From assembly GCA_964496575.1 (NCBI GenBank), contig CAZCAC010000142.1:1-20813 (forward strand): 20,813 bases of DNA, given 5' to 3'. Both the position numbers and the translations under genes were made by a program. Below the pieces are notes generated by a model. That model made no database searches and had not been told where the DNA came from. It was given only the letters and a program-made list of their open reading frames with translations. This document shows, piece after piece, positions 13,529 to 20,517 of this stretch. Every line of letters starts with the position of its first letter. Position 1 is the stretch's first letter. Source of the DNA: CAZCAC01 sp964496575. Its GTDB lineage: Bacteria > Planctomycetota > UBA1135 > GCA-002686595.

Positions 13529-16144
13529 GTGCCCTCCATCCCCCTCCCCAGCACGAAACGTACGAGCGCCCTGCTCGTCCTCCTGGCCGCCCTCTTCCTG
13601 GCCGCCGGTCCGGCCGCTCCCGCCGCGGCGCACCCCCTCCCTCAGGAGGGGGCGATCGGGCCGCTGGAGGACGCCTTCGAGGGCCAGAACATCGCCTCGA
13701 TCGAGGTGGTCGGCGAGCGCCGGTACACCGAGGCCAAGCTGCTGAGCGCGCTCGGACTGCGCTCGGGGCAGCCGTACAGCGGCGACCGCGCGGAGCAGGG
13801 GATCCAGCATCTCTGGAAGATCTTCCAGGTCCGTGCGGGGGTCGAGGGCAAGCACGTCGAGGGCGGCGTCGCCCTCCGGATCCTGGTCACCGAGCTGCCG
13901 GTGGACCTCGAGCCGCGCTTCATCGGCAACGCCGAGATCGAGCTGGAGGAGCTCCTCGAGTGGGCGCAGCTCGAGGACCGCCGAGAGCTGTACCTGCACC
14001 AGGTCCAGCGCGTCACCGCGCGCCTGCTCGAAGGCTACCGGCGCGCCGGCTTCTACTTCGCCGAGGTGCGCCCGGTCGTTCGCGAGATCTCCGAGGGCGA
14101 CGATCCCACGGTGGTGGGGGACGTGATCTTCGAGATCGTCGAGGGACCGGAGGTCAACGTGAAGGAGGTGGTCATCCACGGCAACCAGAGCCTGCCCGAC
14201 CGGGGGTTCGGCTTCTGGAAGGACGGCCTCTCCGAGCTGGCCGGGCTCGAGCTCGGCGGCCCCAGCCTGTTCGACTGGGACGGCAAGGAGTTCGTCGAGG
14301 AGACCCTGCGCGCCGACATCGTGGCGATGCGCAACGTGTACCGCGACGCCGGATTCCTGAACGCGGTGGTCGACCTGCACGATCTCGAGTTCAGCGAGGA
14401 CCGCTCCGGCGTCATCGTGCACATCATCGTCGACGAGGGGGAGCCGTTCATCGTGGGCAAGGTCTCGATCCAGGGCTTCGACCTGGTCCCTCACCCGCGG
14501 GGGGAGGCGTACCTGCCGCAGGAGGTGGCGAGCGACCTGCTCTACCCCGAGGAGGACCTCCTGGGGGAGGTGGTGCTGACCCCGGGGAAGCGCTACGAGA
14601 GAATCTGGGTCAACGCCGACCATATCGCCCTCCGCGACTACTACGGGCAGTTCGGCCACATCGAGCACATCACGCTCGGCGACCGGTACACCTGGAGGTG
14701 GTTGGAGCCGGAGCTCGTGTTCGACCTCGAGAAGGCCGAGGTCGAGGTGATCTACCGCATCGCCCAGGGGCGTCCGGTGAAGATCCGCGAGATCAAGATC
14801 GCGGGAGCCACGCACACCCAGGATCGCGTGATCCGCCGGGAGATCTCGGTGGAGCCGGGTCAGCTGGCGGACATGAAGGAGATCCTCGCCTCGATCCGCC
14901 GACTGACCTCCTCGGGGTACTTCTCCGACGATCGCAACCGCCTCGAGCACCGTGACCCGACCTTCCGCTTCATCCCCACCGAGGAGGCGGGCGAGGTGGA
15001 CATCGAGTTCATCGTCGAGGAGGGGCAGGTCGTCGACTTCGGGATCTCCGGCGGCATCGACTCCAACACGGGGCTGTTCGGGTTGATTTCCTTGACCATG
15101 AACAACTTCGACCTCTTCGACGTGCCGGACTCCTTCTTCGGCATGTTCGGGGAGATCTACCGCAAGGAAGCCTTCCACGGCGCCGGCCAGACGCTGCAGG
15201 TGATGGTGTCGCCCGGTACCCAGCGCGACCAGGCGCGGCTGCGCTTCGTCGAGCCGGACATCTTCCGGTTGCACAAGGACCGGATCGCCTTCGACGGCGA
15301 GCTGGCCAAGTACGACCAGATCTTCGAGGACTACGACCAGAAGCGATACATCCGGAGCGTGCAGTTCGGTCGTCAGCTCGGCTTCAACTCCTTCCTGTGG
15401 CTCGGCTACTCCAACGAGGACGTCACCATCTACGACGTCGACCCCCAGGTCGACCTCACCGACCCCGCGCTCGCCCCGCTGGCCCAGGAGGTCGGCTCGA
15501 ACAGCCTGAACGGGCTCACCATGTCCCTGCGCCACCGCGACACCGACGCGGCGTTCAACCCCAAGGATGGACGGGACGTGCGGCTCCATGGCGAGTGGAA
15601 GCTGCACGAGCTCGGCAGCGACTGGGAGTTCGTCAAGGGGACCCTCACCTGGGACGAGTACCTTCCGATCGGCAGCGACCCCGACGTGGTGCGCTCCGGA
15701 TTCCGGATCGCCGCCGGCGCGGGGATCGCCTCGCCCTACGGCCGCTCCAGCCTGATTCCCTACTCCGAGCGCTTCTTCCTCGGCGGCTACAACACCGTGC
15801 GCGGCTTCCGCTACCGCGGCGTGGGCCCGTACGCCGCCTCGGGGACCCCGATCGGCGGCGAGAACATGCTCCGGGGCAGCCTCGAGTACCGCTATCCGAT
15901 CTACTCGATCACCCAGCCGGGCACCTACCGCAAGGTGGAGATGCTCCGCCTGCAGTTCTTCGTCGATTCGGGGGTCCTGGGGCCGGAGTACGGCCGGCTC
16001 GATCTCAACGAGACCCGGGCTTCCTGGGGCTTCGGCTTCGGCCTGACCTACCCCTTCCCGCTGGTCTTCGACTTCGCCTGGCCCCTCCGGGAAGGGCCTC
16101 TCGACCGCACCCAGGTCTTCTCGTTCAATATCGCCGCCCGCTGA
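13529..16144 (+). CDS. bamA: Outer membrane protein assembly factor BamA (Omp85)
   Basis: An 871-residue Omp85 protein that folds and inserts outer-membrane beta-barrels. A signal peptide (about 1-34) has a basic start, LLVLLAALFLAAG core and an AAA end before HPLPQ. Five periplasmic POTRA domains follow, at about 55-123, 125-208, 209-307, 308-417 and 418-500. Each begins with a strand such as IASIEVVGERRYTEAKL or VKIREIKIAGATHTQDRV. The 16-stranded barrel region spans about 502-871 and carries FFLGGYNTVRGFRYRG, with the VRGF lock motif at 757-760. POTRA4 is enlarged. The last residues are FSFNIAAR, without the terminal aromatic residue usual in BamA. The start is GTG at 13529, 10 bases after dnaB, chosen because it yields the signal peptide; no clear ribosome-binding site precedes it. 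Confidence 0.93.
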   Translation: MPSIPLPSTKRTSALLVLLAALFLAAGPAAPAAAHPLPQEGAIGPLEDAFEGQNIASIEVVGERRYTEAKLLSALGLRSGQPYSGDRAEQGIQHLWKIFQVRAGVEGKHVEGGVALRILVTELPVDLEPRFIGNAEIELEELLEWAQLEDRRELYLHQVQRVTARLLEGYRRAGFYFAEVRPVVREISEGDDPTVVGDVIFEIVEGPEVNVKEVVIHGNQSLPDRGFGFWKDGLSELAGLELGGPSLFDWDGKEFVEETLRADIVAMRNVYRDAGFLNAVVDLHDLEFSEDRSGVIVHIIVDEGEPFIVGKVSIQGFDLVPHPRGEAYLPQEVASDLLYPEEDLLGEVVLTPGKRYERIWVNADHIALRDYYGQFGHIEHITLGDRYTWRWLEPELVFDLEKAEVEVIYRIAQGRPVKIREIKIAGATHTQDRVIRREISVEPGQLADMKEILASIRRLTSSGYFSDDRNRLEHRDPTFRFIPTEEAGEVDIEFIVEEGQVVDFGISGGIDSNTGLFGLISLTMNNFDLFDVPDSFFGMFGEIYRKEAFHGAGQTLQVMVSPGTQRDQARLRFVEPDIFRLHKDRIAFDGELAKYDQIFEDYDQKRYIRSVQFGRQLGFNSFLWLGYSNEDVTIYDVDPQVDLTDPALAPLAQEVGSNSLNGLTMSLRHRDTDAAFNPKDGRDVRLHGEWKLHELGSDWEFVKGTLTWDEYLPIGSDPDVVRSGFRIAAGAGIASPYGRSSLIPYSERFFLGGYNTVRGFRYRGVGPYAASGTPIGGENMLRGSLEYRYPIYSITQPGTYRKVEMLRLQFFVDSGVLGPEYGRLDLNETRASWGFGFGLTYPFPLVFDFAWPLREGPLDRTQVFSFNIAAR

Positions 16145-16204
16145 CCCCCGTCCGAGAAGGCCGGTGTTCCGCCGGAAAGGCCGGGGCCCGCGCCGGGGAG
16201 GGCA

Positions 16205-16233
16205 ATGACAGTGACGGAGGCTTGCGCTACCCT
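16205..16233 (+). promoter_or_regulatory. Candidate promoter for the lpxD-lpxC/fabZ-lpxA operon
   Basis: ATGACA (16205-16210, five of six -35 consensus) and TACCCT (16228-16233, T, A and final T of the -10) are separated by exactly 17 bases. They lie in the 128-base gap between bamA and lpxD. A start near 16240 would give a leader of about 33 bases. Confidence 0.4.
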
Positions 16234-16272
16234 TTGCCCCGCCCGGCTCCCCCGGGAGCCCGTCCGATCCTC

Positions 16273-17316
16273 ATGCCGGTCAGAACCCTAGCCGAACTCG
16301 CCGAACACTGCGGGGCCCTCCTCGAGGGGGACGGGGACCGTCGTGTCACCGGTCCGGCGGACCTCGAGGACGCCACCGGGGACGAGATCTCCTTCCTGGC
16401 CAATCCGCGCTACGCGCCGCTCCTCGAGAGCACCGCGGCCGCGGGCGTGGTCGTCGGCCACGGCGTGACCCGCCCCCGGGAGAGCCTGACCCTGCTCCGC
16501 GTCGAGGATCCCAACCGGGCGTTCACCACGATCGTCTCGCTCTTCGCCGAGGAGGAGCAGCCCGCTGCGCCGGGGATCGACCCCAACGCCGCGGTCCATC
16601 CCTCGGCGCAGATCGGCGAGGGGGCCTCGATCGGGCCCTGCTGCACCGTCGGCCCCGGGGCGAGGATCGAGACCGGGGCGGTGCTCCGGGCCGGCGTGCA
16701 CGTCGGCGAGGGGTGCCGGGTGGGAGCGCGCACGGTGCTGCACCCCGGGGTGGTCCTCAACCCCCGCGTGGAGGTCGGCGCCGAGTGCCTCGTCCACGCC
16801 GGGACCGTGCTGGGCTCCGACGGCTTCGGCTTCGAACCGAGCGCGAGCGGGTGGAACAAGATCCCCCAGTGCGGGACGGTGATCGTCGGGGACCGGGTCG
16901 AGATCGGAGCGAACTGCACCGTCGACCGCGCCCGCTTCGGGGCGACCACCATCGGCGACGGGGTCAAGATCGACAACCTGGTTCACATCGCGCACAACGT
17001 CCGAGTCGGCGCCGATTCGCTCCTGATCGCACAGGTCGGGATCTCCGGCTCGGCGCGGATCGGGAGCCGCGTCATCCTCGCCGGGCAGGCCGGCGTCAAC
17101 GGCCACGTGCGGATCGGGGACGGGGCGCGAGTCGGCGGTCAATCGGGCGTGACTTCCGACATCCCCCCCGGTCTCGACTACTCCGGTTATCCCGCCCGCC
17201 CGCGGATGCAGGCCCTGCGCGAGCTGGCCTATCCCAAGCGCATCCCCCGTCTCGAAGCGCGGCTCGAGGAGCTGGAGCGGCGCCTGGAAGCGATCGAGGA
17301 GGTTGACCCGCGTTGA
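16273..17316 (+). CDS. lpxD: UDP-3-O-acylglucosamine N-acyltransferase LpxD
   Basis: A 347-residue enzyme adding the second acyl chain, from acyl-ACP to the 2-amino group of UDP-3-O-acylglucosamine. The N-terminal uridine-binding domain (about 1-100) has RTLAELAEHCGALLEGDGD and DEISFLANPRY. The left-handed beta-helix (about 105-300) contains many hexapeptides, VLGSDGFGFEP and NKIPQCGTV. The catalytic base is His241 in VHIAHNV, corresponding to E. coli His239. A C-terminal Leu/Glu/Arg-rich helix (about 315-343) should form the trimer bundle. The ATG at 16273 gives the family N-terminus (MPVRTLAELAE); no good ribosome-binding site is seen. Its stop overlaps the start of lpxC/fabZ by four bases. 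Confidence 0.96.
   Translation: MPVRTLAELAEHCGALLEGDGDRRVTGPADLEDATGDEISFLANPRYAPLLESTAAAGVVVGHGVTRPRESLTLLRVEDPNRAFTTIVSLFAEEEQPAAPGIDPNAAVHPSAQIGEGASIGPCCTVGPGARIETGAVLRAGVHVGEGCRVGARTVLHPGVVLNPRVEVGAECLVHAGTVLGSDGFGFEPSASGWNKIPQCGTVIVGDRVEIGANCTVDRARFGATTIGDGVKIDNLVHIAHNVRVGADSLLIAQVGISGSARIGSRVILAGQAGVNGHVRIGDGARVGGQSGVTSDIPPGLDYSGYPARPRMQALRELAYPKRIPRLEARLEELERRLEAIEEVDPR
17297..17302 (+). promoter_or_regulatory. Ribosome-binding site deciding the TTG start of lpxC/fabZ
   Basis: AGGAGG lies inside the end of lpxD, ten bases before the TTG at 17313. It supports this non-ATG start, which overlaps the lpxD stop (TTGA). Confidence 0.75.
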
Positions 17317-18605
17317 CACGCCAGCAACGAACCCTGCGCACGACCGTCGAGTTCGAGGGTGCCGGTCTCCACAACGGAGAGACGGTCAAGGTACGGGTGC
17401 TCCCCGCCCCCCCCGATCACGGCATCGTCTTCGTGCGCGCCGACCTGCCCGAGGCGGATCCGATCCCCGCGCTGATTTCGTACCACTCCGAGAAGGAGCG
17501 GCGCTCGCGCCTGCAGCGCGGCCCGACGAGCATCGACACCGTCGAGCACCTCCTCGCCGCGTGCGCGGGGCTGGGGGTCGACAACCTGACCGTCGAGGTC
17601 TCCGGCGAGGAGATCCCCGGGATGGACGGCAGCGCCGCGACCTTCGTCGAGCTGTTCAAGCAGTCGGGGCTGGTCGAGCAGCGCCCGGACGCGCGGATCT
17701 TCCAGCTCGACCGCCCCGTCTACGTCCGCCAGGGGGACGCGACCCTGGTCGCCCTTCCGTCCGACCATCCCGGCCTGACGCTGCAGTACATCGCCTCGTT
17801 CGAGGAGCCGGGCGTGAACGGCGGCAGCCTGCAGTACGAGCTCTCCCCGGAGGTGTTCGAGAAGGAGATCGCGCCGGCGCGCACCTTCTGCCTCGCCTCG
17901 GAGGTCGAGAGCCTGCAGGAGGCGGGGCTCGGCAAGGGCGCCACCCGCGAGAACACCCTGGTCCTCGGCGATCCCGAGTCGGAGCCGCGCCTGCCCGACG
18001 AGGCGATCCGGCACAAGCTGCTCGACGTCCTGGGTGATCTCTCGCTGCTCGGTGCTTCCCTCCAGGCACACGTCATCGCCACGCGCTCCGGCCACCGCAC
18101 CAACGCGGAGCTGGTCCGCAAGCTCCTCGACCTGATGCAGGAGGAGGAGACCGGCGGGATCATCACCCGCGAGTCGGGGCTCGACATCCGCGAGATCCTG
18201 CGGATGCTGCCGCACCGCTACCCCTTCCTCCTGATCGACCGCGTGATCGAGATCGACGGCTACCGCAAGGCGGTGGCGATCAAGAACGTCACCGTCAACG
18301 AGCCGTTCTTCCCCGGACACTTCCCCAGCCAGCCGTTGATGCCGGGGGTCCTCCAGCTGGAGTCGATGGCGCAGCTGGCGGGCGTCCTCCTGTTGCGCAA
18401 GCTCGAGAACACCGGCAAGCTGGCCGTGCTGTGGGCGATCGACAAGGTCAAGCTGCGCGGGGCGGTGACTCCCGGAGATCAGCTGCGCATCGAGGTGGAA
18501 ACGCTGAAGATGAAAGGGAAGACCGCGCAGGTGCGCGGGACCGGCTCGGTGGCCGGTAAGCTGGTCTGCGAGGCCACCCTGATGTTCACCATGGTCGACT
18601 CCTGA
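17313..18605 (+). CDS. lpxC/fabZ: Bifunctional LpxC deacetylase / FabZ 3-hydroxyacyl-ACP dehydratase
   Basis: A 430-residue fusion. Residues about 1-278 are LpxC, the zinc amidase committing UDP-3-O-acyl-GlcNAc to lipid A. The ligands are His79 (in VEHLLAA), His234 and Asp238 (in RHKLLDVLGDL), with Glu78 and His261 (RSGH) for catalysis; the positions closely follow E. coli numbering. Residues about 288-430 are FabZ, a hot-dog dehydratase of fatty-acid elongation: MLPHRYPFLLIDRV, then FFPGHFP with catalytic His336, and PGVLQLESMAQ with catalytic Glu350. Both active sites look intact. The fusion is known in Bacteroidota and in Planctomycetota, so it is not new. The start is TTG at 17313, four-base overlap with lpxD and AGGAGG upstream. 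lpxA follows after 11 bases. Confidence 0.96.
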   Translation: MTRQQRTLRTTVEFEGAGLHNGETVKVRVLPAPPDHGIVFVRADLPEADPIPALISYHSEKERRSRLQRGPTSIDTVEHLLAACAGLGVDNLTVEVSGEEIPGMDGSAATFVELFKQSGLVEQRPDARIFQLDRPVYVRQGDATLVALPSDHPGLTLQYIASFEEPGVNGGSLQYELSPEVFEKEIAPARTFCLASEVESLQEAGLGKGATRENTLVLGDPESEPRLPDEAIRHKLLDVLGDLSLLGASLQAHVIATRSGHRTNAELVRKLLDLMQEEETGGIITRESGLDIREILRMLPHRYPFLLIDRVIEIDGYRKAVAIKNVTVNEPFFPGHFPSQPLMPGVLQLESMAQLAGVLLLRKLENTGKLAVLWAIDKVKLRGAVTPGDQLRIEVETLKMKGKTAQVRGTGSVAGKLVCEATLMFTMVDS

Positions 18606-18616
18606 GCGCTGAGCCG

Positions 18617-19468
18617 ATGAGCACCCTGATCCACCCCTCCGCCGTCGTCGATCCCGCCTCGCAGCTGGGCGTCGACGTCGTGGTCGGACCCTATTGCTCG
18701 ATCGGTCCCCGCGTCCGGATCGGTGATCGCACGCGCCTCGGTCCCCACGTGGTGATCGACGGAGTGACCCGCCTCGGTGAGGAGAACGAAATCGTCGGCC
18801 AGTCCAGCCTGGGGACCCCGCCGCAGGACATCTCCTACGGTGGTGAGCCGACGCTGCTGGAGATCGGAGACCGCAACCAGGTCCGCGAGTTCGTCACCAT
18901 CAACACCGGCACGATCAAGGGTGGCGCGCTCACCCGGATCGGCAGCGGGTGCCTCCTGATGGCCTACAGCCACGTCGCCCACGACTGCGACCTCGACGAC
19001 GACATCATCCTCTCCAACAACGTGATGCTCGCCGGCCACGTGCGGGTCGAGAAGGGCGCGATCATCTCCGGTGGCTGCGGCACCCACCACTTCGTGACCA
19101 TCGGCGCCTACGCGTACATCGGCGGGATGAGCCGCATCGAGCACGACGTGCCCCCGTTCATGATCGTCGAGGGACAGCGCGGCCGGGCCCGCAAGGTCAA
19201 CGTCGTCGGTCTCCAGCGCGCGGGTTTCGTCGACGAGGATATCGAGAGCCTGCGAGTCGCCTTCCGCAAGCTCTACCGGGCGAGCCGCCCGCAGGCCCAG
19301 GTGATCGAGGAGCTCAAGCGCGACGGGACGACCCCCGGGATCGTCCACCGCCTGATCGAGAGCCTCGAGCGCACCGAAGGGGGTCGCAAGGGACGTTACC
19401 TGGAAGGCAAGCGAGACGAGCTGGCCCGCATCGGCGCGGCCCGCATCGCCGCGGAAGTGAGTTCCTGA
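18617..19468 (+). CDS. lpxA: Acyl-ACP--UDP-GlcNAc O-acyltransferase LpxA
   Basis: A 283-residue enzyme starting lipid A synthesis by acylating position 3 of UDP-GlcNAc. The left-handed beta-helix (about 4-185) has many hexapeptides and the GGEPTLLEIGDRNQVREFVTIN segment typical of LpxA. The catalytic base is His122 in SHVAHDC (E. coli His125). His157-His158 replace the E. coli His160-Gln161 pair. Gly170 aligns with Gly173, the E. coli acyl-length ruler, suggesting a long chain. The C-terminal helical domain has VNVVGLQRAGF and FRKLYR. The C-terminal end is longer and charged (GKRDELARIGAARIAAEV). The ATG at 18617 lies 11 bases after lpxC/fabZ. The stop TGA shares its A with the next gene's ATG. 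Confidence 0.96.
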   Translation: MSTLIHPSAVVDPASQLGVDVVVGPYCSIGPRVRIGDRTRLGPHVVIDGVTRLGEENEIVGQSSLGTPPQDISYGGEPTLLEIGDRNQVREFVTINTGTIKGGALTRIGSGCLLMAYSHVAHDCDLDDDIILSNNVMLAGHVRVEKGAIISGGCGTHHFVTIGAYAYIGGMSRIEHDVPPFMIVEGQRGRARKVNVVGLQRAGFVDEDIESLRVAFRKLYRASRPQAQVIEELKRDGTTPGIVHRLIESLERTEGGRKGRYLEGKRDELARIGAARIAAEVSS

Positions 19469-20481
19469 TGAGCGAGACGAAACCGCTGCGCGTCGCCGTG
19501 ATCGGCGTCGGGCACCTGGGGAAGATCCACGCGAAGATCTACGCCGAGAACCCCGCCTCCGAGCTGGTCGCCGTCGTCGACAGCGACGCGGCCCGCGCCG
19601 CGGAGGTCGCCGGGGAGCACGGCTGCCCGGGGCTCTCCGACCTCGCCGAGCTGCCCGACGACCTCGACGGGGTGAGCGTGGTGGTGCCGACGGAGTTCCA
19701 CGCAAGAGTCGCCGTCCCGCTGCTCGAGCGCGGGCTCGCGTGCCTGGTCGAGAAGCCGCTCGCCGCGAACCTGACCGACGCCGACGCGATCCTGGCCGCC
19801 GCGGAGCAGAGCGGCGCGCTGCTGAGCGTGGGCCACGTCGAGCGCTTCCAGCCCGGCGTGCGCAAGGTCCGGGATCTGTTCACCGAGCCGCGCTTCATCG
19901 AGTGCCACCGCCTCGCGCCCTTCTCCTTCCGGGCGATGGACGTCGGCGTGGTGCACGACCTGATGATCCACGACCTCGACCTGATCCTGCACCTCTGCGA
20001 CTCGCCGATCGAGAGCGTCGATTGCGCCGGCGGTGCGATTCTCACCGATCGCGAGGACCTCGCCTCGGTGCGCCTGGTCTTCGCCAACGGCGCGCGGGCC
20101 AACGTCACCGCCAGCCGGGCGTCGATGGAACCGATGCGGCGCTTCCGGATGTTCTCCTCCAGCGGCTACGTCAGCCTCGACTTCCAGAAGAACTACGGGA
20201 TCCACATCACCAAGGGCCCGGAGTGGGAGAGCGGCCGCGAGGCCCTGCGCACCCTCGACCCCGTCGTGCTGGCCCTGCGCAAGGACTGGATCACCGAGAA
20301 GGTGCTCTCGGTCACCGAGCTGCCCCTGGAGGGGGAGCAACGCCCGCTCCAGGCGGAGCTGGACGCGTTCCTGACCTGCATCCGTACCGGGGCGGCTCCG
20401 GAGGTGACCGGCGCCGACGGCCGGGCGGCGCTGGCGCTGGCGGAGCGGATCTCGGAGGCGATTCGGGGGCAGGACTGGTAG
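19468..20481 (+). CDS. Gfo/Idh/MocA oxidoreductase coupled to lpxA; GnnA-like UDP-GlcNAc 3-dehydrogenase possible
   Basis: A 337-residue cytoplasmic NAD(P)-dependent oxidoreductase. The Rossmann start is VAVIGVGHLGKIHAKIY (9-25). The EKP motif is intact in CLVEKPLAANLTDA (Glu95-Lys96-Pro97), with the second-domain HDLMIHDLDLILHL segment. Its ATG overlaps the lpxA stop by one base (TGATG), so it is almost certainly co-translated with lpxA. In Acidithiobacillus and Leptospira, an oxidoreductase of this family (GnnA) oxidises UDP-GlcNAc at C3, and an aminotransferase (GnnB) then makes the 3-amino sugar that LpxA N-acylates. Related genes follow lpxA in Deltaproteobacteria and other Gram-negatives with no proven role. 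No aminotransferase is in this window, so GnnA is a hypothesis, supported by position and fold only. Confidence 0.92.
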   Translation: MSETKPLRVAVIGVGHLGKIHAKIYAENPASELVAVVDSDAARAAEVAGEHGCPGLSDLAELPDDLDGVSVVVPTEFHARVAVPLLERGLACLVEKPLAANLTDADAILAAAEQSGALLSVGHVERFQPGVRKVRDLFTEPRFIECHRLAPFSFRAMDVGVVHDLMIHDLDLILHLCDSPIESVDCAGGAILTDREDLASVRLVFANGARANVTASRASMEPMRRFRMFSSSGYVSLDFQKNYGIHITKGPEWESGREALRTLDPVVLALRKDWITEKVLSVTELPLEGEQRPLQAELDAFLTCIRTGAAPEVTGADGRAALALAERISEAIRGQDW

Positions 20482-20499
20482 GACGGGTCCGGGCCCGTC
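20482..20499 (+). terminator. Hairpin after the oxidoreductase
   Basis: GACGGG (20482-20487) pairs with CCCGTC (20494-20499) around a six-base loop, immediately after the stop codon. No T-tract follows, so it may be a weak terminator or a translational spacer before ileS. Confidence 0.35.
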
Positions 20500-20517
20500 T
20501 GGTAGAACCTGCCCACG

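Noticed and set aside
13442..15607. Long minus-strand open frame (721 codons) antisense to bamA
   Set aside because: It spans the dnaB/bamA junction, has no domain and shows the Val/Asp/Leu-rich shadow pattern; bamA on the plus strand has a signal peptide, POTRA domains and VRGF.
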